This document shows, piece by piece, positions 22,293-32,669 of a stretch of DNA of 64,000 nucleotides. How positions within the stretch are numbered: position 1 is the first letter of the stretch; each line of letters starts with the position of its first letter. The stretch is from positions 173,238 through 237,237 of the forward strand of contig CH002585.1 in assembly GCA_000149265.1 (NCBI GenBank). The letters run 5' to 3'. This DNA comes from Ciona savignyi (taxonomy: Eukaryota; Chordata; Ascidiacea; Phlebobranchia; Cionidae). The translations under genes were made by a program, and so were the position numbers. A model generated the notes under the pieces. It had not been told where the DNA came from, did not search any database, and saw only the letters and a list, made by a program, of their open reading frames with translations.

Positions 22293-23035
22293 TTTTTGTA
22301 TTTTTTCTAAAAATAAATACTAGTATAGGAAATCTAATAACGCGCTTCTAAATTGCTGTACCATTAAATAACATTATTTGCGTGTTGCGTGCCGGTATCC
22401 AATTTTATTCCATAAAACTATTGCAGTGTAAAAATTCTACTAATCGGCACAAATATGACACGTAAAATCGCGAAGTGTTCTTTACCTGTCGTAAATACCT
22501 AAACAAAATAAAAAAATTAACTGCCGTAATTACCGAATTGCAAAAAGGGGAATCCCGGACTACATTTCCTGTAGCAATGTTTTTGTCTTCGTGTTCATGT
22601 GTTTTCTTGTCTTCATTTGACTTATTTTATAACATAATCAAAATATGGTTTTTTTAGTTTGTTTTGTCTCTTGGACTGGTTTGAAGCTTACTGTGCATAT
22701 TTAACACACAAACAAAAAGAAAGTATTATTAACCCAAAAAGTAATTACAGCAGTGGTTTAAATCTCTTTTTGGGAGGTCAAAGAACTAGTATGTGTTATA
22801 TATATGTATATTATAATATATATTATAATATATATATATAAAAAAAAATTTAGGGTTACATCCTAGACACCAAAAAGATTTTGGTCCATGGGTTTATAGG
22901 CACCAATTTCTTTATTTTCTACAGCATACACGATTACACCTCGGTTATAATCATTGTTTATTAGATTTTAACCAAATTTACCAACATTTGACACAGAGGT
23001 TGTAAAGAAAATTGTTTAGGGGCGTTTAATTAAAT

Positions 23036-25432
23036 ATGGCGAGTAGTCTTTTGTCCGCCTTTCCTGAAAATAATGCGAAGAGATCCCACAACTATTGCAA
23101 AGATACCAAGGGGGCAACACACATTAAGCTGCTTCAAAATGAAGCTGAGAAGATCAGGATCTGGAATTTACAAGGAGACATAAAAAGGCAGGAGATGGAG
23201 CGGGCTATTAAAAGCCTCAACATCACTGTGGAATCGCAGAGAAAGTCACTGCTTGAAGTACAGATGGAGAATGAGGCCATCAGCACAAAAATGCATGAAG
23301 AAATTGGAAAAAGAATGAGTTGTCTGCAAAAACTTGATGCTTCAAGAGAATTGTGTAACCTGCTAAAGACACAAGCCTATGAATTGAATGAGAGCATTAA
23401 GGTTTGCAAAAGCTACAGGGAAATGATTGGTTCTGAGAATGAGCAAAACAAAAGAACAATCGATGATTTAACAAATAATTTTAAAAATCTAGCCCATAGC
23501 TATGACAAAAGACACAATGTTCAAGAAAGAAAACTTCACCTGAACCAAGAAAATGCAAATAAAAAAACTGCAGTTCAGTTAAAAGAGATTCAGGATTTGC
23601 AGCTAAAGCTGAAACAAAGTGATGAATTGCAAAGTCGGTATAGTTTAGAAAGTTCTGTTCTTGCTGAAAAGCTTGCAGAGCAGGAGGCAGCTATGGTTGA
23701 GTTGAATGCAACCCATCAGAAACGCGTTTCAGAGTATGAGAATCAGCACAAGGAAACTTTAGTGCAGGTAGAAATGTTGGAAAGTGATTGCAGAAATAAA
23801 GAGAAACATATTGCAGATATGCAGGCAGAGTTAAAGTTGATTGCAGAATCGTTAGAGGCACAAAAGAAAAGATCATCTTTACTGGAAAAACAGTTGGAAG
23901 AAGAGAAAGATTGCTCAAAAAACTTGCAAAACTCTTACGATGAAAAAATTGCTGATCTCGACAGCAAACTTAGCAATAAATCTGAACAACTAAACTCACA
24001 CGAGACTATCATCCAGGATCTGAGCACTAAATTGGCAACTCTTAAAAAAGAGAAAGAAGCATCTGAAAAAGACTTAAAAGCCAAGAACAAAGGATTGCAG
24101 CAGCAACACAAAACTGAGATGAAAGAGCTGAAAATGTTAAATAAGAAAGGAAGTGTGGAAGTTTTGGAACAACTCAGCAACAAGCAAGCTGAGATGGCCG
24201 ATATGAAATCCACATTTGAGAAAAAGATTAAGGATGCACAGCAGCAGTTTAAATTAGAGATGAAAGATTTAAAGTCTGCTAATAAACAGGATGTTGCAAG
24301 CCTTACTGCACAGCTACAGTCTACAGTTGAAGAAGTAAAAAAAGGTAAAGATAAAACGGTGGAATTTAAAAGATTAGTAGAGGAGAAAGAATCAGAGTTG
24401 GAAAGTGCAAAACAAAAACTGGAACAGAATGAGAAATCTTTGGAGAAACTACAGGAAGAAAATAGCAGCCTATTATCTGCCAAGAATACCTTGCTTGAGG
24501 AAGGCGTTTTACTGAAAGAAGACAAGTCAGAATTAAGAAAGCAATATGATGCAGTAACCAAAGACTACGATGTGGCAATGTCAGAATGCAAGAAATTAAA
24601 AGAAGACATAGAAACACACCAAAAATCAATTTCTTCTCTTTCAACGGTTAAAAGTGAATTACAAAAACAGATTGATAGTATGAATAGCTCATCAACTGAT
24701 GTAACCAATTTAGAAAATCAAATTTTGACTCTAACAAAGGAGATTGCTGCTTTAAAGGTGCATCAAGAAGGCTGTGAAAAGGATGCCGACCAATTAAAAT
24801 TAGCATTAAAAGAAAAAGATAATGCCATCAGCAAACTAACTGAAGACTTAGCTTCCAAACAGGGTGAACTGACAATTACTAAAAAGACTTTATACACAAC
24901 ACAGTCTTATTATGAAGAAATGGTTCAGATTCGTAAAGAACAAAGTGAGGAGATGTCAAGACTTGAAGAACAAGTTGAAACTTTAAAGTCTTTGAAGTCA
25001 GAGCAGCCAAAAAGGAAAACATCCACCCCTGTCGGTAAAGCAAAATCATTTGTGCAGGAAAAGGAAGCCGTGTATAAAGCTGTCTCCAAGTCCATAAATA
25101 ATGAAAAATCACACTCAGCAAAGAAGCAAAGAGTAGAGTATGAGGATGGTGAAAATTTCTTTCCCTCCCCTACTCAGTGTATCAAGGCCATTGAATTGAG
25201 CGATATACCAGAACCGACACAAAGCACACCAAAACGTCGATATGGACGCAGGGAAAGAGCATTGATGCAAATGAAAGTGTCCAAAACCTCAACACCCAGC
25301 TCTCAGAAGAGAAAGCCTCTATGGAAGGTAACGCCGAGAAAGAGCAGTGGAATCGCTAAAGAAAATAAGCAGATCGACAAATCGTTCAACACTTGGGTGG
25401 ACACCGATGCTATTTATGGATTCTTTGGTTGA
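23036..25432 (+). CDS. SYCP1: SYCP1-like coiled-coil protein, single exon
   Basis: A 798-residue ORF with no intron, starting at the first ATG of the open frame. Residues ~35-150 resemble the conserved N-terminal part of synaptonemal complex protein 1: NEAEKIRIWNLQ, then ESQRKSLLEVQMENE, then SRELCNLLKTQAYELNES. SYCP1 forms the transverse filaments that join homologous chromosomes in meiosis. From there to about residue 660 the protein is almost continuous heptad coiled coil. The C-terminus is basic and rich in Ser/Thr-Pro sites (SPTQC, QSTPKRR, TSTPSS), ends DTDAIYGFFG, and is a plausible DNA-binding or phosphorylated tail. The vertebrate protein is about 975 residues and its gene has many introns. 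A generic coiled-coil protein is the main alternative, because coiled coils align easily by chance. Polyadenylation signals AATAAA lie near 25550 and 25601. Confidence 0.6.
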   Translation: MASSLLSAFPENNAKRSHNYCKDTKGATHIKLLQNEAEKIRIWNLQGDIKRQEMERAIKSLNITVESQRKSLLEVQMENEAISTKMHEEIGKRMSCLQKLDASRELCNLLKTQAYELNESIKVCKSYREMIGSENEQNKRTIDDLTNNFKNLAHSYDKRHNVQERKLHLNQENANKKTAVQLKEIQDLQLKLKQSDELQSRYSLESSVLAEKLAEQEAAMVELNATHQKRVSEYENQHKETLVQVEMLESDCRNKEKHIADMQAELKLIAESLEAQKKRSSLLEKQLEEEKDCSKNLQNSYDEKIADLDSKLSNKSEQLNSHETIIQDLSTKLATLKKEKEASEKDLKAKNKGLQQQHKTEMKELKMLNKKGSVEVLEQLSNKQAEMADMKSTFEKKIKDAQQQFKLEMKDLKSANKQDVASLTAQLQSTVEEVKKGKDKTVEFKRLVEEKESELESAKQKLEQNEKSLEKLQEENSSLLSAKNTLLEEGVLLKEDKSELRKQYDAVTKDYDVAMSECKKLKEDIETHQKSISSLSTVKSELQKQIDSMNSSSTDVTNLENQILTLTKEIAALKVHQEGCEKDADQLKLALKEKDNAISKLTEDLASKQGELTITKKTLYTTQSYYEEMVQIRKEQSEEMSRLEEQVETLKSLKSEQPKRKTSTPVGKAKSFVQEKEAVYKAVSKSINNEKSHSAKKQRVEYEDGENFFPSPTQCIKAIELSDIPEPTQSTPKRRYGRRERALMQMKVSKTSTPSSQKRKPLWKVTPRKSSGIAKENKQIDKSFNTWVDTDAIYGFFG

Positions 25433-25739
25433 CTTTCTTGAAATTGTCTGGCAGTTCTGAAATTTGCATTTTTTATTTAGTAAATTATTGTTCTTTTTGC
25501 TTGTTTGATTGTTATGAGATCTTTAAAGTATTTATTTTCTTTCTTTCAAAATAAATATATATATATACAGACCGTCAAACTGCCAAAATTCCATTTCCAA
25601 ATAAAAAATACTGCCTTCTGTAATTGAATGTGAGATATCTCTTTTAATATGCAATCAAATGTTGTCAAATTAAATTTATATAATTAAACTAAACTTTCAC
25701 AGTTTATTTTTTATATTTAAGAGTTTATCTAGAAATGAA

Positions 25740-25812
25740 ATGTTTGTGTTATTTTTTTCAAGGTGTTATTTTGTTTAAGTTTGCATAGGAACACTTTTAA
25801 TTATATTCCACG
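25740..25812 (+). promoter_or_regulatory. FAM50 5' leader with acceptor-like sites
   Basis: Just upstream of the FAM50 start codon are a pyrimidine run followed by AG (GTTATTTTTTTCAAG) and a second AG (GCATAG). These could be an acceptor for a 5' intron or for spliced-leader trans-splicing, which is common in ascidians. No donor was identified. Confidence 0.35.
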
Positions 25813-28800
25813 ATGGCCCAGTATAAGGGTGCTGCTAGCGAGGGTAACAGAGCCATGCACATGCAGAAAAAAAGGGATAAAGCAAAGGAACAGCTGGAAG
25901 AATTAAAAGCAAAAATTGTCAATGTAGGTTTTTCTACTTTTATAATCACTGTATATTTTATACACATCATCATATACACGGACCGGACATGCGTAAACGA
26001 CCTAAATCATATTATGAACCAAACTGTAGAGCTGTTTAGGGTTGCAGCTATAATAGAAACCAGGAACCAGACACTGTAGGCAATTCATACCCAACAACCA
26101 TTGTAAATACATCACATATAAGATAATGTCAGCCAACCACAGTATTCTACCAGTATATCTATTAACAAATATTAGGTGTATGTTTTAAAGTGTATTTTAA
26201 TATATCCAATATATATTTATTTGGTGGATACCTAATGTATATATTAATATATTTATATATATTTCAATTTCAAAATTTAATTAAAATATTGTAATACCTC
26301 TATTTATTTTAGGAAAATGCAATAAAATCGAACATTCACAACAAATTCTCGGCTCACTATGATGCTGTGGAAGCTGAACTCAAATCAAGTACAGTGGGTG
26401 AGTAGATAAATATGTCTCTTTTTGTACATCAAAATTGGATAAACTCATGTTTGCCCCCTTGGGTGAAAGGGTGNNNNNNNNNNNNNNNNNNNNNNNNNNN
26501 NNNNNNNNNNNNNNNNNNNNNNNNNNNNNNNNNNNNNNNNNNNNNNNNNNNNNNNNNNNNNNNNNNNNNNNNNGTTTGCCCCCTTGGGTGAAAGGTGTTT
26601 CAGTATGTGACTATTTAGGTTATTAAAGCCTTTGCAGTTTGTTTATTGAATGCAGACGTTAGACGTTATTACAGTTTTTTTATTATTCAATGTATCCATT
26701 CAGTTATGGTGAAGTTGACTGAGTGATTTGCCAAGGAACACAACAACCGTCTTCAGCTTGTGGCTAGTTTTAATCCAACAACCTTTCGACTAACATGTTT
26801 TCAAATAGCAACCAGGTGAACAAGTATAAAATAGGATATTCTTGTTTATCCACGTGAATGGGAAAACCAAGGGGGTTGACACACGGGCAATCGTCAGATC
26901 ACCTCACGCCCACCGTCGGGTTACTGGAGCTATTACAGGGTGTTGTATATGATCCACAAGTTCTTTTAATTTGGTAGAAGCCATTAATCCTCTAGGTTCA
27001 GGCAATATCCGTTAAGTGCCTTGCCCAAGGACACAACCCACTAGCTAGTGACCCGTTTCGTACCTGCAACCCCTTGGCTGAAAGGCGACACACTAAATCA
27101 CTAGACCAGCGTTTCTCAAACTATGGGAATCTTGGTGGGTCGTGAAAAGTTATAGAAAGCTCTGATTAACTATACTGGATATTTCCTATACAAAAATCAA
27201 GGGGAAATTATCATAATTGTGACATCACACAATCTTGAATTGTGGCGTGATCTTCACCTGACCTCAGGTCATTCAACCTTTCGTCTCTTACACATTTAAG
27301 TTACAACAACTATATATAAAGTTAAGTGGGTCGCCATAAATTGTGGTAATTAATAGTGTGTCCCAACTCTAAAAAGTTTGAGAACCACTGCACTAGACTA
27401 ATCTCTCGGACCAACTATTCAACACCATTATAGGACTGGTCACGCTGAATGAGATGAGAGCTCGTCAGGAAACCTTGATCCAGGAGAGAGAGAAACAAAT
27501 TGCGATGACTGATGAAGCTAAGTTGTAAGTTTTGTGTTTTGTTTGATATTGTGGCTGCATCAGCCTCCATAAAAGACATTATATAGATGTACTTCATAGG
27601 TTACACACTTTATACCCAGTTAAATAGCCCCAACACAGATACAAATCTATTCAAGAAAAACAAATATAAAAATGCAATCTGATTATTAGAATGTTAAATA
27701 TATCCGTAGTAAAAGATAATTTTCTAGATTTATAATATTAGAATAGCTGATGTTTATACATAAACCATACTTTTTCTGTTTAAAATTAAACTTTTAAAGT
27801 AAGAAATGGATAAACACAACTTCCAAAAGTGTACAAGATATTGTCAAAAAAACAAGTCTTACCCAGTTTTAAGCAACTTTAAAAAATTACCAGAAAGTCG
27901 AAGAAGGACCAGGTGAAGAAAAAGGAGCGATCTCGTAAGATTGCGGCTCTCTCATTCCCAGTGGATGGGGAAGAAGATGATGATGAAATAGAAGAAGAGA
28001 TCGGTGAGAAATGTTGTTTACCTTGATTCTTGCCTGTTTTAAACCTCTTATGCAGTGTTTCTCAACCCAGAACCCGCAGACTCATATGAGGTCCATGGAA
28101 GGGCCTGGATGAGTCCGCTTGCACAGTTGCGTTTGCTAAATGTTAGTTCATACTTTACAAATAAACAAAAATCACTCATAATTTACCATTTTTGTGTCAA
28201 ATAAACAAGTAAATAATGATTATTTGGGTAAAAGTTATAAAAAACTCTTAATAGTTATTTTTCATACTCATGATTGAGTCCGGTATATTTGGGCACCTTC
28301 GAAATAGTCCATGGGTTAAAAAGGTTGAGAACCACTGCTTTAATGTGATGAACAAAACACTAAAATCTGTAACAAATCGCTAAAATCTTATGATAGAAAG
28401 TTGAATTTTTTAAAAGATTGTTTGCTCTACAGTGCAGATGTTAAAAACAAATTCGAATTATTTTCCATTGGAATGGAATTCAAATCCTTAGTTTGAAATA
28501 GACAATCTAACGATCCTAGTTTTTGTAATTTTTTTCGCTAATATCAATTAAGGCAACAATTCTTTCCACAGTTCTTCCAAAGAAAGCGAAGAAGAATCCA
28601 GATGTGGACACAAGCTTTCTACCCGACAGAGAAAGAGAGGTGCAACAGAGTTTGTGTAAAATTGCAACAGCGTGTTAAAAATGTTAAATTAGAATGATTA
28701 TGTTTTGTAAGATAATTGTAAATATTTGGCAACGTAAATGGGGAAAACCAAAGGGGTTAACACACGAGCAATCAACAGATCGCCTCGCGTCCACCGTCGG

Positions 28801-31800
28801 TTTACCTGACCTATTGCAGTGTGTTGTGTATGATTCACATGTTCCTTCAATATAATAGAACCAATTAATCCGCTGGGTTTAGGCAATGTGTCTAGACCAA
28901 GAACACAACCAACTAACAAGCGACCAGTTTCAACTCTGTAACCCTTTGACCGAAAGGCGACACACTAATCCACCAGACTAATCTGTCGGACTTGTGCATT
29001 TAAGATTGCTAGCGCATGCTGCAGACAACAACACATATCATCATATACTAACCATGTACGATCATATACTAACAACCATGTACGAATGTACCTATCCACA
29101 GGCACAAGAAGAAGGAATGAAGGAACAGATAAGGAAAGAATGGGTTACCAAACAAGAAAATCTTAAAAGTTGGTTTTTGGATGAAACATATAATTTTATT
29201 GCCAATAACATTTAACTAACACAAGTTTTAAAAATTTTATACTTTAATTTTAACCCTCATTTTATACTTTAGTTTTAAAACCCGCATTTTATACATTAGT
29301 TTTAACCGCATTTTATACATTAGTTTTAACCCTCTTTTATTACTTAATTTTTAACACTCATTTTATACTTATTTGGTTAAAACCAGAATTAAACTATATT
29401 CCAAGTGCATATATTCATAAAAACCTAAAACCACAATCTATAGTGAAGATATTTTAAAACTGTTGTTGATTAATCAGGGTGTGGTTGATAATAAACCCGA
29501 CTAAACTTTGTGGGTTGGTTTAACGCATGGTTTGTTTATTGAAATGAGTTGTTATGTAATAATTTAGTGGGTTTTTAACCTTCAATAATCCGTGAAAATA
29601 CATGCACTGGTACTGACTGGTAAGGGCAAACGCACTTATGTGAACTATGTATTTAATCAGGGATCCGTTACAAGTTCAGTTACAGAACAAATTCCAACTG
29701 TGGCCTGTATGTATTACCTAACTCTGACAGCCAAAACAAATACTCAGAATTCTTTATGTGAAATTCAAATTGTTTCCTCTATTGCTTATTTTGACCTTGT
29801 CGCAGATGAAGAAATAGAAATCACATACAGCTACTGGGATGGTTCCGGGCACCGTCGTAAGGTCAAGGTACGAAACATTCTCGCCTAGTTAAGTTTACTT
29901 TTAGTTTATTGATTTTTAGCCTCAATATTAAATAATGACAATGAAGCAAAAACATAACTGAAACAGAAAAAACAACAAAACAAACAGTCGTAAAAACACT
30001 TCATTTGAAAGAAAATTAATATAACTAAGTTAATATAGCAGACGCGACTGTCAAAGCTCGGCAATAACAATACTGTTCCATATTTCCTAGTATTCTCGAC
30101 AGTCATACTATTATGTGTTGGTGGCTTCTGTGGTTCTTCTCACTACAACTGTGTGGAGAGTAATGTGTTGATGTGTGTATGCGTTTCCCAACGTTAGCTT
30201 GATAGGTATAAAATGTACTTAACTAACTTCTCCTCAATTCAATTTTAATCTTAATGCAGCGCAAACACACAGTTGAGTGTCGTGCATCTAAAAAACCTTA
30301 AATTCTTGGATGTCTTGGATATTACAATACATTTAGGGGAAATGGAGAGGATTAAAATAAAACAAGCATTCATCAATAAAACAAAGTGTCAACTTTTTGT
30401 TTCACAGTTGAGACAGTTGAGTTGAGTGTTGTGATTCTAAGAAAACTTACATTTCTGGGATATCACAGTGTACATTCAGAAATACTGGATAGGATTAAAA
30501 ATAAATAAAAGCATTTATCAAAATACCCAAGTGTCGACCCCTATGTTTCCACAGATGAAGAAAGGAAACAGCATCCAGCAATTCCTCATTAAATGTCTGG
30601 AACAGCTCAGACCTGATTACAGTGAATTACGAACTGCAGGTAAGTCAAACATTGTCACCCAAGCAAATTTAACAAAATTCAATGTGTAATTGTGCTCAAA
30701 AATATAAAAAAATGAAATTTTGCTCAAAAGTAATTAAAAAAATGAAATTTTCCTCAAAAATAAATTTGTTTCACAAAAACTCATAAAAGTTAAAGGTTAA
30801 TTTGATTTTATATCCCAATAATTATGCTACGGAATTCAATTACTTTTTCAAGGTGTCGAGCACTTAATGTACGTGAAGGAGGATCTAATCATACCTCAAC
30901 ATTACACCTTCTACGACTTCATAATGACGAAAGCTCGCGGTAAAAGTGGAGCGCTCTTCCAATTCGACGTACACGATGATGTGAGGCTGATGGGGGACGC
31001 ACGGGTTGAAAAGGATGAGGTCAGTATTAGGATATTCATGTTTATCCCCGTGAATGTGAAAACCATGGGGGTTAACACACGGGCAATCATCTGATCACCT
31101 TGCGTCCACCGTCGGGTTACTGGAGCTATTGCAGTGTGTTGTATATGATAGACATGTTCCTTCAATTTAGTAGAACCCATTAATCCACTGGGTTAAGGCA
31201 ATGGTTAGATGGTCAACCATGTTTGTCCAGATAATTAGCTAAGTGGGTTTGTGCGTTACCTTTTAATCAAAGGGTTGCAGGTTTGATACTGGTCCCCAGC
31301 TAGTCGGTTGTGTCCTTGGGTAAGGCAGTTAGCGGACATTACATTAACCCAGTGGATTAATGGGTTTTACCTATTTAAAGAAATGTTATAATCATACACA
31401 ACACTGCAGTAGCTCCGGTAACCGTCACGCGAGGTAAAATGACAGTTACTTTGTGATAATGTCCCTTTTGTTTACCCATTTACTAAAAAACATGAAAATC
31501 CGATCCTTTCAGAGCCACGCTGGTAAGGTTGTCCTACGTCACTGGTTTGAGAAGAACAAACACATTTTTCCTGCAAGTCGATGGGAGCCTTATGACCCTG
31601 AGAAGAAATTTGATAAGTACACGGTATGTACAATGTCATTTAATAAGATGGAATCCAGCTTTATAGCTCATTAGGTTAGTGTGTCCATCCATCGTTTTTA
31701 TGGAAAGGTTGCAGGATCGAAACTTGTCGAAAGCTAGTTGGTTGTGTTCTTGGGCAATGCACATAGCAGATGGTATATTCGATCATTTAAAAATGTTACA

Positions 31801-32669
31801 CTTTTAGACGGGTTTTCGATAACCTGTAGTCAGCAGCTCTCACCGGTAGGTATAAAATGCTTGTATTGGATAGGATAGGATAGGATATTTATGTTTATCC
31901 CCGTGAATGGGAAAACCTAGGGGGTTATCACACGGGCAATCGTCAGATCACCTCGCGCCCAAGCAAATAGGCGGTAAAGTCTAACGGTTTTTAGCGGGAA
32001 GTATAAAGATAAAGGCGACAGGTAATTACCAATCAACGCACGCACCAAAATCACGCATCAAGATAACATTGTAACAAAAACAATAGCAAAGTCTCAATAA
32101 TGTACTACAATAACGAAACCGTTAACGCCCGTAACCATGAATAAAGCCCCCAAAGGGATATTCTCACATGCCAGGATACAACACGTTTATCCTAGTCCGA
32201 CCGATTAGTCTGGTGAGTTAGTGCGACGCCTTCAACGGACATTGCCTAATTTCAGTGAATTAATGAGTTATACCAAATTAAAGAAACGTCTCAAAAGTAA
32301 CCCGACAGTGGGCGCAAGGTGATCTGACGATTGCCCGTGTGTTAACTCCCTTGGTTTTCCCAATCACGGAGATAAACATGAATATCTTTCTCCTATTCTA
32401 TCCTACTATCCCCGGCCCTGGTAAGGTACGTAGCGGACATTGCCTGAACCCAGTAAATCAATGGGTTTGATAATTAAATTGATCATACACAACACTACAA
32501 TAGCTCTGCTAACCCAACGGTGGACGCGAGGTGATCTGACGACCGTCCGTGTGTTAAACGCCCGTGCGTTTTCCCCATTCACTGGGATAAATAATAGCTA
32601 TTTTCAAAAAAACAGAGTTAGTTATCGGACTGTTTTTCCTAATCGCAAACTTATTTCCAGATAAAATGA
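25813..32669 (+). CDS. FAM50A: FAM50 / XAP5 family nuclear protein
   Basis: A conserved eukaryotic nuclear protein implicated in mRNA processing; FAM50A and FAM50B are vertebrate copies. Eleven exons with consistent phases: 25813-25923, 26313-26397, 27434-27524, 27894-28003, 28572-28639, 29102-29168, 29806-29867, 30555-30639, 30853-31019, 31513-31623 and 32661-32669, giving 321 residues (human about 339). The start [20 protein letters not shown] and the block [17 protein letters not shown] match the family N-terminus. A basic/acidic middle follows with [16 protein letters not shown]. The XAP5 domain has [56 protein letters not shown] and [20 protein letters not shown]. The last exon encodes only Ile-Lys-stop. 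Introns hold SINEs, two hAT-like MITEs and a duplicated acceptor region. The start lies 380 bases after the SYCP1-like stop. Confidence 0.95.
26474..26573. other. Assembly gap, 100 Ns, flanked by identical ends
   Basis: GTTTGCCCCCTTGGGTGAAA occurs directly before (from 26449) and directly after (from 26574) the gap. The two contigs probably overlap or meet in a tandem repeat. Confidence 0.95.
26831..27413 (-). repeat. SINE copy interrupted by a hAT-like MITE
   Basis: Reverse copy 26831-27106 continued at 27399-27413. The insertion at 27107-27390 splits it within the tRNA-like head. A very degraded related fragment may precede it near 26705-26810. Confidence 0.85.
27107..27390. mobile_element. 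hAT-like MITE with 8-bp target duplication
   Basis: 284 bp. Ends are inverted copies (CAGCGTTTCTCAAACT and, reading inward from the right, CAGTGGTTCTCAAACT), the classic hAT terminus. A perfect 8-bp duplication, CACTAGAC, flanks it (27099-27106 and 27391-27398). No ORF. Confidence 0.92.
28053..28337. mobile_element. hAT-like MITE, second copy type
   Basis: 285 bp, with ends CAGTGTTTCTCAACC and, inverted, CAGTGGTTCTCAACC. Flanking 8-mers CTCTTATG and CTTTAATG match at six of eight positions, so this is an older insertion. It lies in the FAM50 intron after exon 27894-28003. Confidence 0.85.
28735..28991 (-). repeat. SINE copy
   Basis: Reverse copy lacking the TATCC tail, running to the tRNA-like head near 28991, just upstream of FAM50 exon 29102-29168. 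Confidence 0.8.
29232..29380 (+). repeat. AT-rich minisatellite
   Basis: About five imperfect units of ~26-30 bases built on CATTTTATACTTTAGTTTTA with ACCC/CCG spacers, directly after FAM50 exon 29102-29168. Confidence 0.75.
30270..30554 (+). repeat. Tandem duplication including an intron acceptor
   Basis: Two ~138-bp direct copies: 30270-30407 and about 30414-30554. Each begins CAGTTGAGT, contains a GGATTAAAA/AATAAAA-CATT block, and ends with a pyrimidine tract plus CACAG. The downstream copy ends at the functional acceptor of FAM50 exon 30555-30639; the upstream copy ends TTTGTTTCACAG at 30407. Confidence 0.75.
31027..31203 (-). repeat. SINE fragment (tail and body)
   Basis: Reverse copy starting eight bases after FAM50 exon 30853-31019, so it directly follows the donor. 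Confidence 0.85.
31214..31440 (+). repeat. SINE copy
   Basis: Sense copy facing 31027-31203 head-on. Its 3' part is truncated after the GGTAACCG block. Confidence 0.8.
31664..31800 (+). repeat. SINE head fragment
   Basis: Contains box A-like TTAGGTTAGTGTG and box B-like GGATCGAAAC, then fades in the body. Confidence 0.65.
31867..31962 (-). repeat. SINE tail fragment
   Basis: Reverse 3' end with four TAGGA units followed by the GTTTATCCCCGTGAATGG block. Confidence 0.85.
32192..32407 (+). repeat. SINE copy with internal deletion
   Basis: Has the first ~35 bases of the head joined directly to the body at CAACGGACATTGCC, so box B is deleted. Tail present at about 32380-32407. Confidence 0.8.
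32408..32595 (+). repeat. SINE fragment (body and 3' end)
   Basis: Head-less copy joined directly to 32192-32407, the last SINE of this family in the window. Confidence 0.8.

Larger units (their letters stand above)
21367..23035. other. Intergenic region upstream of the SYCP1-like gene
   Basis: Contains two adjacent SINE copies in opposite orientation, an older SINE-like fragment near 21585-21675 (reverse), and an AT-repeat run at about 22798-22850. No coding region recognised. The promoter of the SYCP1-like gene is expected within the last few hundred bases. Confidence 0.5.

Noticed and set aside
23935-24561. 208-codon minus-strand ORF inside the SYCP1-like gene
   Set aside because: Shadow of the Lys/Glu-rich coiled-coil codons; Ser/Phe/Leu-rich antisense with no domain.
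29592-29888. 98-codon ORF treated as a separate small gene
   Set aside because: Its 3' end is FAM50 exon 29806-29867 and the rest is intron read-through.
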